Shown here piece by piece: positions 21,675-32,658 of a stretch of 64,000 bases of DNA. A program made the position numbers and the translations under genes. The notes beneath the pieces are model-generated. The model had not been told where the DNA came from. It did not search any database and worked only from the letters and a program-made list of their open reading frames with translations. The DNA is from Powellomyces hirtus (taxonomy: Eukaryota > Chytridiomycota > Chytridiomycetes > Spizellomycetales > Powellomycetaceae): the NCBI GenBank assembly GCA_025526995.1, contig JAHLKG010000009.1, positions 682,001 to 746,000 on the forward strand, in the 5' to 3' direction. Positions within the stretch are counted from its first letter, which is position 1. The number at the start of each line of letters is the position of its first letter.

Positions 21675-22984
21675 TCACACTGATCCGTCTACTTCCGACA
21701 TGGGCCCAGTGGTATCCAAATTGGATGTGGCCGATTTCCGTTTTTGTCGCGTTATCAAAATATGTTGCTTCAGGCCCTTTCCGAAATTATGATAGCACAT
21801 GATGGCGTTGATGAGCGTGAAGAAGACGACGCCAAGACTGAGACAAGCTATGAAAAGGCGGTTGGCAAATGTTAGCAAGCCGTGACCCGCTGCAATTCAG
21901 ATTACTTGTGAGGGAACCCTTTGCCGTCAACAGGGTGACTTACCGAAGAAAGTCAAATAGTACTTTGTGTCCGCATATTTTGCCGTTCTCTGGTAAATGC
22001 GAACCAGTTTGAACACAAAATAAGCCATTGCGGTCACGAGTCCCACGCAGAACATGCGCATCATCCAGACGTCTTCCCGCTTAAGCCCGTACGCGGCAAA
22101 CGCAAAGACGATGAGCATGATCGGGATGGCGGCGATCGTGATGCCAAACTCTGGATCGCTGGGTGAGATGACGAGAACGAGGAATTGGATGCCGAACCCC
22201 AGAACAAAGAATAGATCCAGTTTGAGAAATGTGAGGAAGATTTGATATGTTCGGTACATGGCTGCAAAAACACCACACAGGCGTTAGGAGTCAGACTCGA
22301 TGCAACAAGCAGACAGCCGGTCACGTACATCTCATCTTTGGATCCGCTCCTATCCGCTTGTACATTTTCCAGCCAAATTCCAGGTACATCTTGTACGCAC
22401 ATATAGCAAACAGAATGCTGAAGACGCCAAGGATGATGGGTATCACCAGCAATATGCCCTTGAGTGACTTCTCGTCCGCCTCGCTCATGACGATTCCGCC
22501 GACGTTCCGCCGTACGAGTCCAATCATTTGGACATATTGGAATATCGAGTAGAGACACACCGAGGCGTTGAATATGACGGAAAATATGAGCTGGATGGTG
22601 TTTTCATGCCATATCTGCAAGTGTGCAGAGTTAGAACTCTGGCATGACACAAGGAGTTTTTCCCACGTTCAAAAGAAGCGAGGAAGCAACACTTGCCGCA
22701 TCTGTCATCAGGAAGATGAGGAAAATTTGCGCTCCGATGAAAATGATGAGGTAGACTGGGATGCCCCTCGTCGGGCCTTCCGAGTTGATAATGTCATAAT
22801 ATCGTAGAAATATGGCTGCGACAATTGATTCGAGGATGATGATGATGATGGCTTCCAAGGCGGCGCCGATGACGGCCAGATATCCGGCTCTCGATTTGAT
22901 CTGTGAGAAACCACAAAACTTTCAGTTACATGCTTTGCGATCCCAAGAGCGGAGTTGTTGTTGGCGAAAGAGTCCTACCGGCAT
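21675..22984 (-). CDS. UPF0658-like Golgi membrane protein
   Basis: Five exons inferred: 22979..22984 (only ATG CCG), 22697..22900, 22329..22614, 21944..22261 and 21675..21889, giving 342 residues. About seven hydrophobic segments are spread through it. Blocks such as IWHENTIQLIF and MYRTYQIFLTFLKLDLFF followed by GFGIQFLVLVI match what I recall of fission-yeast UPF0658 Golgi proteins, whose function is unknown. The intron 22615..22696 appears to use a GC donor (GCG|gcaagt); a GT donor 36 nt further downstream is also in frame. The six-base first exon makes the start codon uncertain. The C-terminal tail is polar and basic. Confidence 0.65.
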
Positions 22985-24022
22985 TATGACATGCGACTGC
23001 GAGTCTTCAGTAGAATAACCAACCGCTGAACGACGCTGAGAGCTATATTGTCACTTTTCCTCGCTTGTTTTTGACGACTAACATATACTGTAAGGTAGAA
23101 TGCGTCACAGCTGGGATTTAACAAGATCGAGATATTTCTGGTTTGGGAACACAAGCGCCACGAGGCTGGCGCCAAGTTGCCCACTAGCGAGATTCCGAGT
23201 CAATTTAGGGTAACACACAAGGTTCCCGCCGCTCTCTTTTCACAAAATACGGAATTGGTGTTTCTCCAAACAAGACGGTCCAGATAATGCGTATAATATT
23301 AAGCAGTATATTTTTGTTTCTCATGGGACATAGAGCATTGAGAAAAACTGCATACATGCAATGAGGACGAAAACCATTTATTTCCAACGATTTAGCTAGC
23401 TCCGCCTGCTTACGCACCAAGGCACGCTGATGGCGGTCCCTGCAGATATCCCGTTTATACACATTTCTACGGCAGCTGGTGGGTTTACACATGCCTCCTC
23501 CTCAAGTCCTTTTCAGCAGGCCTCGGGAAGGTTACAGCAAATAGTTCTCTGAGGGTCTCTTTCATCTCCCGAGTCTGCTATTAATAAACTTTGGAGATCG
23601 ATCGATCTCACGTGACAATGCTTACTGCGCAAATCCTGAAACTTGGGTTTCATTCCATCCTCAATCTAATCCTAAAATTGCAGTCTAATTTTTAGACTCT
23701 GCGTTGGTCCTTTTCACAAGAACAACCAACGCCCGGCTCTTTGCTTTGTCGCTGGCGCCTGGCTGTTCGCTGCTGGCGGCGTTCACACAAAAAAAGAAAC
23801 CACACGGCTCCCGCCCAACCTTTTGGCAATCAAGAACAAGCTTCTGCATCTTCCTCCACCTGTCGGCAGCTCAGAGCTTTCTGGAAACGGTCAGCCTCAA
23901 CCTTGCCGATAGCTGCGTCCTGGACAGTCTAACGTCCTTCAGCATCATTCTCCAACCTTGCGCTGCCACAGCACACCTGCTGCGCACCACCACCGCCACT
24001 TCCTCAAAAACACAACTTTACC
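22985..24022. promoter_or_regulatory. Divergent intergenic region
   Basis: About 1.04 kb between the UPF0658 gene and the tail-anchored protein gene. It holds a TCACGTGAC element near 23610-23618 and a CT/CA-rich stretch before the plus-strand gene. No coding exon recognised. Confidence 0.45.
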
Positions 24023-24943
24023 ATGTCACATATCGATTCCGAAGATGATCTGCCGTTATCTCCAGCCGGCAGCACTTCCTCTGGGCTGCCGACCTCATAC
24101 TACGAGCGTTACACGCGCAATTACAATCTTGGAGAGCGACAACGTCAAAAGGAGCAGGAAGAGGAGGCTCGGCGGAGGCAACGGGAAGCATTGAGAGCGA
24201 GAGACGAACAGCGGAACTACGGTGGGAGTCGGCCTGGGACCAGCTCTGTAGCAACTAGCGACCACCTGGAGTCGGCAGTAGAGAATCTATACAAAATGGT
24301 AAGCTTAAACTCAATATATCCTCTTTGCACAACCCTCTCTAACAGTGGTCGCTCTTGACAGGTGGAGCGCAAAGTCAGCTCAGACCAACCCGACTCAGCA
24401 CGATATCCCAGCCCTGCATCCTCCTCCCAAACGCGTCCTTCCCGCCCCAGCCGCCCAGAATCCTGGACGAGCACAGCCATACATTCCGAAGTCAGTAAAT
24501 TGTATCACATGGGAGCAGCCACATCAGGCCCTCACCGCGGGATGCAAGCAGATGAGAGAGGATATCCTCCACAAAACGATCGGAACACCCCTGGAGGCAG
24601 TGCTGTCTCAACGTTGTGGAGAAACGGCCGCTCTGTAACCTTGGAGAACGCAGATCCTTCAAAGCCGAGAAGAGCAGAGAGCGGCATATCATGCGATCTT
24701 CTGTTATTTATATATGGTATGATCACGGCGCTAAAGCGCAGGTAGATGTCGAGGCATCGAGCTAATCTGCTATCACTATGTCTTCCAGGATTTCTCTTTC
24801 CGCCACTTTGGTGGGTGGGAGCTCTTCGTTCCGAGCCAACAAAGTACCGGAAATGGTCTCGCATCATGGCTGTGGTCGGTACCCTATTATATCTGGCGGC
24901 CATTGCCGTACTAGTCTGGTTCTTTGTCTTCCGGGAAAAGTGA
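24023..24943 (+). CDS. Disordered protein with C-terminal membrane anchor
   Basis: Exons 24023..24298, 24362..24716 and 24789..24943 give 261 residues. The first 205 or so residues are polar: an acidic start, a long charged helix rich in E, R and Q (LGERQRQKEQEEEARRRQRE), then Ser/Pro-rich sequence. The end is hydrophobic: CDLLLFIYGFLFPPLWWVGA, a short basic loop, then a single transmembrane helix finishing in FFVFREK. The GFLFPPLWWVG block recurs at the C terminus of several uncharacterised fungal proteins, by my recollection. It is probably anchored in an internal or plasma membrane with its long N terminus in the cytosol. Function unknown. Confidence 0.72.
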
Positions 24944-25344
24944 CACCATGCGACCGACTCTACAGCTACATATTAAGGATTGCATAGGAAAAGTTTCCAG
25001 CGGCGGCCGTTGAGCGGGTGTGTTCGTTGCACAAACTTGTTGTAGACAGCTCTTTCAATCATAGTTACAGGCTCATACAGGCCATCCATTTTTGCAACAA
25101 AATCGAGTTCAGATTGTATGAGGTTGTCCGAACTTTTCCCATTCCCCCAATCTGTGCCGTCAAAGTCGCGTAGATCCGATGTGGAATCGAACATCTGAAT
25201 GAGTTCCCTTTCTTGACATGGCGGGAGACTCGCGTCATGATGCATATCTCGGTTTCTACCAAAGATACATGTGCTGCTGGTTTCCATGCGGTTGATTGGC
25301 GTCTATTGTGGAAGCGGGCTGCATCCACGAGATCGCTCTCCTAG
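24944..25344. other. Convergent intergenic region with an unassigned open frame
   Basis: About 400 bp between converging genes. A minus-strand open frame at 24973-25287 (104 codons, METSSTCIFG...) has plausible composition, but no match is known to me and it may only be 3' untranslated sequence of the rhodanese gene. Confidence 0.35.
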
Positions 25345-25855
25345 TCATGAAGGATCTTTCTCGCCGACCATCAGCTTCGCATCATGCTTGTATTCGCGTT
25401 TCCACTCCGCATAGCCGCCATCCAAGACGGATACCAACGGACGCGCCGCGTCACGTTCTTTGTGGTGATGACTCAGAATCTCGGCTGTCCTGTCAGCGGA
25501 GGCCGGACCACGTATGAGCGACAGATTGCAATGAAATATGAGATGCTTGGCCAGTTGCGAATCCTTCGGCTTTGTTCTGGAGTCACCAGTGTCTACCAGT
25601 TCTTTGGCGAGACGATTGGCTTCTACGAGAGTCTGCATCACGACTTCCGGCGGACTGGTACCGAACACGCCGGAGGGAACATTGACAGCGGTGCGAATGT
25701 GGAGTTTGGAATATTCGTTGGGTTCGCGCACGTCTACGATCAGATAGTCAATACTGCACAAAAAGCGGGATGGGATACAGACATTTAATTAAGGCCGACG
25801 AAAATAAATATCCATGCGTGAATCACTCATTCTCGGAGCCCGTCGGTGCATGCAT
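25345..25855 (-). CDS. Rhodanese-like Cdc25-type phosphatase (Ych1/Ibp1-like)
   Basis: Two exons inferred: 25827..25855 and 25345..25753, giving 145 residues; yeast Ych1 has 148. The first exon encodes MHAPTGSEN and was chosen because it is the nearest ATG that joins in phase to the rhodanese start DYLIVDVREPNEY. The active-site loop is HCNLSLIRGP, a Cys-x5-Arg signature matching the HCxxSxxRGP loop of Cdc25 and Ych1/Acr2-type enzymes. A DGGYAEWKREY block follows, as usual. These small cytosolic proteins are phosphatases or arsenate reductases; the sequence alone does not separate the two. The first-exon donor (GA|gtgatt) is weak, so the N terminus is tentative. Confidence 0.78.
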
Positions 25856-27369
25856 GCGGCTAGTTGCTGCAACCCATCCCAACTCGCTTTTACTGCACAA
25901 AGGGTACACACGCACAAAAAAGCCCTATTCCTGTATGTGTTCACCCACCCTGGTTTTTGTGTACTGTCCGATAGAATCTTGACGAGTATTAAACGTTTGA
26001 CAAATGTCCAATGCGCGGCGGAGTTGGTCAACGCTGCTCTGCGGATGAATGTAGCCCCCTTGGGACCGCCGACAAGGATCCTAAATGCAGCGGGCCGCCT
26101 GGCAAGGAGGTGCGAGCGGTCTACAATAGTCATAGCTAGGTGGCTAGCGGATAGTTGTCTTGCGTCTTGGAGCTCAAACTACGTGGGATGGGCAAGGAGT
26201 GGTCGTTTGTTGAAAAAAGTAGTCGTTGTTGTCTCGCGTACACTACGGCACTTTTACTGTGGTTGCCGCGTAGGTGAACGGGACAGTGTCAGATGGCGCA
26301 ACTAACAAAAAAGTGAGCCAAAAAACACGTCGCGTGCGTGCAGAGTCAACGGCCAACTGTCAAGGGCGTCAAGGGAAGGGATACTGTTCAGCGCGGATTA
26401 CGCGAGACGGACGCAACACAGAGTGTCCTTCTGTACGACTTTCGGACAAAACCCACCGAACCGATCGGCGCCCAACTGTCAGTTTAGTCAGCCGCAAGCG
26501 CAGTCCAAGCACAGGAGAAGCGCAAAATGCAAAAAGCGTAAAAAGAAACGCGTGAAAAAAAGACACGCGACGCGTGCTGCTCACAACAGCCAGCCTCCCC
26601 CCCGTTCGCGACCGATCATGGTCCTTCCGGCACGACCGTGTTCATCGTGTTTTGTTCCACAGTCAGATCAGACCGACGAGGCTCAGACTACGCCTATCAA
26701 TCATATCCACCCGTGCGGACACACTGGCAAACCCCTCGGATTGCGACAAACTTGAAACTCCCTCGGTACTGAGGATGATGATGATAGTGGCAGGTAGAGT
26801 TGATGACGCCAGACCGTAGGGTACCGTGGGGATGTGCGACATCTCCGCCCCTCTTCCGAAACGAAACGCTTGATCCAGATCGTCCACCACGGTTCTACCT
26901 TACCACGCTGTTTTCAAACTCCCACCCTGCCACAGAACCATCCCCCTTTGCAAATCAGCTGTGGATAAAAAAAAAGTGTGAGGCGGCCATGGATAGCAAT
27001 TCACAAACATAGAGCGGGGTTTTGATCTGAGTGTGGAGACTTGTTTTTGCCCTTTTTTCTTGATCCGTGGCCCTTGCTCGGTCGGAAGAACACATGTGGG
27101 GATCATTGTGGGCCTTTCTGAGCGGAAACTGTCAGCGTTGCACTTCCACCTGGCGAATCACCAATCTCGACTTTCTCGACCCCGAAAGAAGAGCAATGAT
27201 GAAGATTTGGACTTCTATAAAAGCGGGACATCTCCCCGGCATTCCCTTCCATCTCATCCCATCAAGTCTCCTCCCTCCCTCATCTTCCATCTCGAACCCG
27301 CTGGTCGGTCTTCTCCCCTTCTCTGTCCTGCTTATTTCTTGTGTTTGAATTCGTTTACGGTTGGCAATC
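25856..27369. promoter_or_regulatory. Intergenic region and fungalysin promoter
   Basis: About 1.5 kb between the divergent rhodanese and fungalysin genes. The final 150 bp holds a TATA box and a CT-rich leader. Open frames in the rest are short and low in coding character. Confidence 0.5.
27216..27223 (+). promoter_or_regulatory. TATA box of the fungalysin gene
   Basis: TATAAAAG lies 147 bp before the start codon, followed by a CT-rich stretch (27240-27300) that would be the transcription start zone. Confidence 0.6.
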
Positions 27370-29388
27370 ATGCGCAACTTCGCCTCCGCTCTCCTCGTCG
27401 CCTCGGTCCTCCCCGCGGCGACCGTCCTCGCAGCACCCAGCCCGGCGCAGGGTGTCTCGCTCCCCAGGCCCTTCTCGCGCAGCCCCGTCTACAACGCTTT
27501 CGGCACTCAGGGAACCCAGCCTACCAGCTTGGCTCCCATTGCGGACGACAAGGACGCTGCTCTTGCGTACATTGCTGAGAAGTCTGGTGTCTCTGTCGGC
27601 GACCTCGAGATCACCGACGACTACATCGGTGGTAACGGTCTCCGTAACATCTACGTCAAGCGTACCGTTGGTGGCAAGCGCATCGGCAACCAGGTCGCCA
27701 ACGCCTCCATCAAGGACGGAAAGGTCTTTGCCTACGGATCCTCCATCGCCGGCAAGCCCGCCGCCAAGGCCAGCTTTGGCAGCATCTCTTCCGAGGCCGC
27801 CGTCGCCACCGCTGAGAAGACTTACAACCTGAAGCGTAACGCGAACGCGGCCCCCTTTGAGCGTTACATCGAAGTCGCCGAAGGTGTCCTTGAGCCCGTC
27901 TGGACCGTCCAGGTCAAGTCGGCCTCTACTGACCCCAAGCTCCAGTGGTTGGAAGTCGATGTCTCGGCCTCCTCTGGCAAGATCGTCGCTGCCCACAGCT
28001 GGGTCGCCGATGCCCGCTACACCGTTGCTGACTTCAAGTCCAACACCCCCGTCGGCAAAATCATCACCGTCACCGACCCCGCCATCACCTCCGCTTCCCC
28101 CAAGGGCTGGCACAACGACGGCACCAAGGAGTACACTGACACCCAGGGTAACAACGCCTACGTTTACTACCTCACCGGTAGCCGAACCAAGAACCTCCTC
28201 TCTGGTGGTGCCAACAACGTCTACGATGCCGTCTACGACCTCAAGCAGGACGCCAAGGTCCCCGTGAACACCAAGGCTGGTGTCGCCAACAACTTCTACG
28301 TCACCAACTTGATGCACGACCTCGGTATGAAGTACGGTTTCGACGAGAAGGCCGGAAACTTCCAAAAGACCAACCTTGCCGGCACTGGAGGACGTGGTGG
28401 TGACGCCGTCTCCGTCTCCGTCCAGGACCCCGGAGGCATGGACAATGCCAACTTCGCCACTCCCCCCGATGGTCAACAACCGCAAATGAACATGTATATT
28501 TTCTCTGGATCTCCGACTCGCGACGGCACAATGTCGAACGACATTATTGAGCACGAGTATGGCCACGGTATCTCCAACCGTCTGACCGGTGGACCCGCCA
28601 ACTCCAACTGCTTGGACGGCACCGAATCCGGCGGTATGGGAGAGGGTTGGTCCGACTTCATCTTCCTTGCCACTTCGCGCAAGAAGACCGACACTCGCGA
28701 CACCGACGAGGTCATGGGCGCATGGGCCGTCGACGACCCGGCCGGTATCCGCTCGCAGCCCTACTCGACCTCGCTCACCCGCAACAAGCACAAGTACTCT
28801 GACCTGAAGACCACCAAACAGGTCCACCAGATTGGTGAGCGATGGGCCACCATGTGGTACGAGGTCCTCTGGAACTTGATCGACCAGAAGGGTTTCGACG
28901 AGGACATTTTCAACCCTCCCAGCCCCAACCCCACCGCTGGTAACCAGATCGCCATCCAGCTCTACTTTGACTCCCTGGCTCTCCAGCCTTGCGACCCCAC
29001 CTTCATCTCGTCCCGTGACGCCGTCCTCCAGGCCGATGCCACCCGCTACGGAGGCGCCCACAAGTGCGCCATCTGGAAGGGTTTCGCCAAGCGCGGTCTC
29101 GGTGTCAAGGCTGCCAACTACAACGACGACTTCACCGTCCCCGCCGAGTGCAGCGGTACCAACCCTCCCAACCCTACTCCCAACCCTACCCCCAAGCCCA
29201 CCCCCAAGCCCACCACCACCGCCAAGCCTACCGCTACCCCCAAGCCTACCGCTACCCCTAAGCCCACTCCTAACCCCACCCCCAAGCCTACTCCCAAGCC
29301 CACCCCTAAGCCCACTCCCACTCCCAACTGCCCCTGGTGGTACCCCGACTGCGACTCTGACTGCCCGTGGTGGGACCTCTCTTGCTAG
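27370..29388 (+). CDS. Fungalysin, secreted M36 metallopeptidase
   Basis: Intronless, 672 residues. A signal peptide (about residues 1-21, ending VLAAPS) is followed by the inhibitory propeptide with the FTP domain. The M36 catalytic domain has HEYGH at residues 395-399 and the third zinc ligand Glu425 in GMGEGWSDF, exactly 30 residues on, as in known fungalysins. Residues about 595-650 are a Pro/Thr/Lys linker of repeated KPTP/NPTP units, and the chain ends in a short Cys/Trp motif, [19 protein letters not shown]. Such enzymes digest extracellular proteins; chytrids often have many copies. Codon use is extremely C-biased, so the opposite strand is also open over the whole gene; that strand is a shadow. 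The start is the first ATG after the TATA box. Confidence 0.95.
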   Translation: MRNFASALLVASVLPAATVLAAPSPAQGVSLPRPFSRSPVYNAFGTQGTQPTSLAPIADDKDAALAYIAEKSGVSVGDLEITDDYIGGNGLRNIYVKRTVGGKRIGNQVANASIKDGKVFAYGSSIAGKPAAKASFGSISSEAAVATAEKTYNLKRNANAAPFERYIEVAEGVLEPVWTVQVKSASTDPKLQWLEVDVSASSGKIVAAHSWVADARYTVADFKSNTPVGKIITVTDPAITSASPKGWHNDGTKEYTDTQGNNAYVYYLTGSRTKNLLSGGANNVYDAVYDLKQDAKVPVNTKAGVANNFYVTNLMHDLGMKYGFDEKAGNFQKTNLAGTGGRGGDAVSVSVQDPGGMDNANFATPPDGQQPQMNMYIFSGSPTRDGTMSNDIIEHEYGHGISNRLTGGPANSNCLDGTESGGMGEGWSDFIFLATSRKKTDTRDTDEVMGAWAVDDPAGIRSQPYSTSLTRNKHKYSDLKTTKQVHQIGERWATMWYEVLWNLIDQKGFDEDIFNPPSPNPTAGNQIAIQLYFDSLALQPCDPTFISSRDAVLQADATRYGGAHKCAIWKGFAKRGLGVKAANYNDDFTVPAECSGTNPPNPTPNPTPKPTPKPTTTAKPTATPKPTATPKPTPNPTPKPTPKPTPKPTPTPNCPWWYPDCDSDCPWWDLSC

Positions 29389-29615
29389 AGGATGCAACCC
29401 CTCGAGCGAATGATAGCTAGTCGAACCTGGAATGTCTAGTTCATAAGACCAAGATGCGGACATCCCCTGGAGGGAGAACATCCTTTTCTCATAGATTAGT
29501 CAACCGAAGATGATGGAAAAGGATAGAATGTAAAAACGTTGTTTGCAGATAAATAAGATACCAAGACTTCATAATCAACTTCTCGTGTGCTCATTGATGT
29601 GCCTGCTTTCACACT

Positions 29616-29623
<8 letters not shown>

Positions 29624-29658
<35 letters not shown>

Positions 29659-29662
29659 GCTC
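29624..29662. repeat. CT microsatellite
   Basis: An almost pure CT run with a few TTT and CCC interruptions, about 240 bp downstream of the fungalysin stop. Confidence 0.85.
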
Positions 29663-29773
29663 TGGTATGTCCGGGGTACTGCTACCAGTACGAGATATAT
29701 GGCTCAAGACCAACTTGCCTGCAGCTCCTGGAAGGTGAAAACAAATCACTGAAACGTCAGACTCAGTGCTAGC

Positions 29774-29851
29774 GACTTCATGACAAGCGCTGTTTGATTT
29801 GATGAAATATGTGACTTCATGACAAGCGCTGTTTGTTTTGATGAAATATGT
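29774..29851. repeat. 39-bp tandem duplication
   Basis: Two copies beginning GACTTCATGACAAGCGCTG at 29774 and 29813, differing at about one base. Confidence 0.85.
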
Positions 29852-30085
29852 GTCTTGAAAGGCACTGAAGGGAGCGAAAGTAGACGCAGTGTACGATGAG
29901 CAATCACACCCGTTTACACGACACTTCTTTGGATAGTTATGAAGCTCTATTTTCGCTTTGAATGCCTTCTTTCAATCAAATCCAAACAGTAAAATCTAGT
30001 GAGGGAAGGTCATGTGTGCCGTTGTTGTCCAAAATGTCTTTGCCGAACACTACAGCTAACGGGCTACATGTCTAGTCGCAGTACT

Positions 30086-31321
30086 TCAATCCCGATGCCC
30101 GCGTTTCCGGTCCCTGTATCTCCCAATCCATCGATTTACCGTTGCCGCCGCGACAGCAATCGTTATCAAAAGTACATAGACAACTTTCAGAATGGTGACC
30201 GGCACTGGCATCGACCATCCTGCCAGATAGCCCAACACGGCAGTGACGGCCGCTCCCTTCGAAGACTGTGATGCGCCACTGCTTCGCCGACTTGTCGCCG
30301 CCCACATTAGTTGCAGGAGAGTGATGAGGGCATGTGTGGTAATGAGATTGGCCGGCCGATGGGCGATGGGTGTAGGGAAGGATGTGGTAACTCTCTGGAA
30401 GCGGAACGCGACCAGGAGAAGGATGGGACTCGTGATGCCACAGGCTAGGACAATCAATCTCTCCACCACACCAGGTTCCATCGGGGCCTTGCCCACCAAG
30501 CCGGACATGTTGGTCGAGGTTCCAAACCATGAGGTCCATCGTAGCATCAGATAGAAGATGTCAATCACAAAGAGACATAAACTCGACCCGGCCAACAAGC
30601 GAGACTGGGTTTTCGACAAGGCGTTAGGGGATGCCGTGTCGACATTGGCAGCCATATTAATCGCCGACGTGAGTGTTGGCGGCAGGGCCGGGAAGCCATA
30701 TCTACTCGTCAGTGACTCGTTCCCCAACACATCCGCAATCTTCAAAATGGGGTATTCTCCAACCCGTTGACTCATTTCTCCTAAATCCTCACGAGACTGC
30801 AGATGCCGGGTATTGATGTATCGCTTCTTTGTGGCCTGTATTGTTGGCTCGAAACGGATGAACGAATAGGGTCGCTGGACGGCGTGGATGGGCTGACTGG
30901 TTCGGGATGAGCTTCGGAGGTCTTCAAAGAATGCTCTCATCAGTTCAGTAAGGTAGCTGAATGCGAGGAGGCGGGTATACGATTTGTCGGTCAGCACCAG
31001 GAACACAATTCCGCTGTCCACGAGATAGCTGCAACAACGGACAATACACAAGGAAGATCAGACAACAGAACTCGAAAATGAGAAGAACGTCAATTAGTTT
31101 CTCACTTACTGGAAAGTGTACTCGTCGGCCACAATTGAGGCACCGTCGCCGGAGAGACGGTGGGCCCCGGCTGGTGGAATAGCATCGGGTGACAGCGCCC
31201 GTATTATATTCTTGCATAGCTTTTTGTGACCGGCAATTTGCGCTTCGTCCACCTGACTCTCCATGGTGGCAACGAGCGGTAAACCGTCCCCAGCTCGTGA
31301 AATGAGGGTATAGCGGATCAT
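30086..31321 (-). CDS. SEC22A/C-type longin-domain membrane protein
   Basis: Two exons, 31110..31321 and 30086..31028, giving 384 residues. The N terminus MIRYTLISRAGDGLPLVAT and the FHYLVDSGIVFLVLTD core (across the splice) are a longin domain of the Sec22 type. A PYSFIRFE strand and a conserved central linker follow. There is no SNARE motif. Instead the C-terminal half has four hydrophobic helices (for example SLCLFVIDIFYLML and VTILKVVYVLLITIAV). That is the plan of metazoan SEC22A/SEC22C rather than of Sec22b. Proteins of this type sit in the ER or early Golgi and take part in ER-Golgi transport. Confidence 0.78.
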
Positions 31322-32658
31322 TGTAGTTGACGGTCGGTTCGTTTGAGGTGAGCACAGTGTGTGATCTTCGAATGCTTCAAAGGACTTGGACGCAATCCTT
31401 AACCGCAAGTCGCGGTGGCTGTGTAAGCCACGTCAGGGACGCCAGCACGTTTGGATGTTTCTGAACGTTAATTCTGCATGCCACATAGGCCCTAACCAAA
31501 ACGAACGTGTCAAGCCTTCACACTCATTTGGTCGACCGAGATGAGTTCACCAGCAGCTTCAGCATCGAGTCCACTGACCTCGCCACCTCTGACTCGTCGA
31601 GGCAGCGCCGAACCGGGCGCGAAAGGTTTGAACGCGCAAGCTTTCCTGGGAGGGAGCCTTCTTCAAGACTTTTATATTCAGAACACATTCTGAGCTTATG
31701 ATCAGTTGTGGTCCGGTTTCGAGCCACAGGGAATGCGCCGATCCTTAAACAAAACTTCTACAAGATAACGGCATCGCAAAAATTTCAAGCTGTCATTGCC
31801 TTCCTACGGAAGGAATTGCATTACAAGCCGCAAGACTCCTTGGTACAGAACTGAGTTCATAAAACGTTCTTTTCGTAAATTGCGGTTCAGATCTCATCCC
31901 TGTTTCCAGTTTCTCTATGTGAACGCTGCGTTTGCTCCTTCGCCGGATGAAATTGTAGGAAATCTACATAAGGTACTCCGAAATGCAACGAATGCCAAAT
32001 GTCGCTGTATTCCCGGAAATTAACATCACTTGTGACACTGCGTAGTGTTTTGCAACAGATGGAAACCTGATAATAAACTATTCCACCACGGCCGCATGGG
32101 GCTAAACGGCTTGTGATCGACATTTACTATCTATTCCGCCATCATGAACTCCTTGCTCCCAAAATCCCAACCCCCTATCCCGACTCCATAGATCCTGCTC
32201 CTAATAACCATGATGAGGATATCGAGATCGATACTACAAAGTTTGCAAACAAACAATACAAATGTTGTGCCTCTTAGCACCCTGCAGTTGTTGCTAAACG
32301 CCGTGCCAAGATGTTCGCCAAGACGCGTCGTGTGCAGCCTCACCTTCACATTGCTGCGGAGATGGCTGAGGTGCAAACTTCCTACAAGTAGATGCATTCC
32401 CACTTCACAATGCATGTCCTGCATCTGTGGTTGCACGTGCCATGAAATGTAACGCGACGTGCGCAGGCCTTGCCAAGCCACGGCGTCGCGTTGTCGTGCG
32501 TTCGTCCCTTCGCATATAAAAGTCACACAGCAGTTGATATCTTCTCCTACCACTCAATATTCCTCACTCTCTTGGGTACTCCACTTAGTGAGCTTCTCAC
32601 ATTCAAGCTATCTGTCCGCATTATCTCTGTGCCTTGCTTCCTTTACCGCCTGAACACG
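31322..32658. promoter_or_regulatory. Divergent intergenic region
   Basis: About 1.34 kb between the SEC22-like and PY-motif genes. A TATA box lies 137 bp before the plus-strand start. Open frames elsewhere (for example minus-strand 32131-32553) look random. Confidence 0.5.
32515..32522 (+). promoter_or_regulatory. TATA box of the PY-motif protein gene
   Basis: TATAAAAG, 137 bp before the start codon of the downstream gene. Confidence 0.55.

Larger units (their letters stand above)
29389..30085. other. Convergent intergenic region with simple repeats
   Basis: About 700 bp between the ends of the fungalysin and SEC22-like genes. It holds a CT microsatellite and a 39-bp tandem duplication; otherwise nothing recognised. 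Confidence 0.5.

Noticed and set aside
24973..25287. 104-codon minus-strand frame downstream of the rhodanese gene
   Set aside because: Plausible composition but no homology recognised, no splice link to the rhodanese exon, and it lies where a 3' untranslated region is expected.
27355..29481. 708-codon minus-strand open frame, Gly/Val-rich
   Set aside because: It is antisense to the whole fungalysin gene and stays open because of the gene's strong C-ending codon bias; it has no domains of its own.
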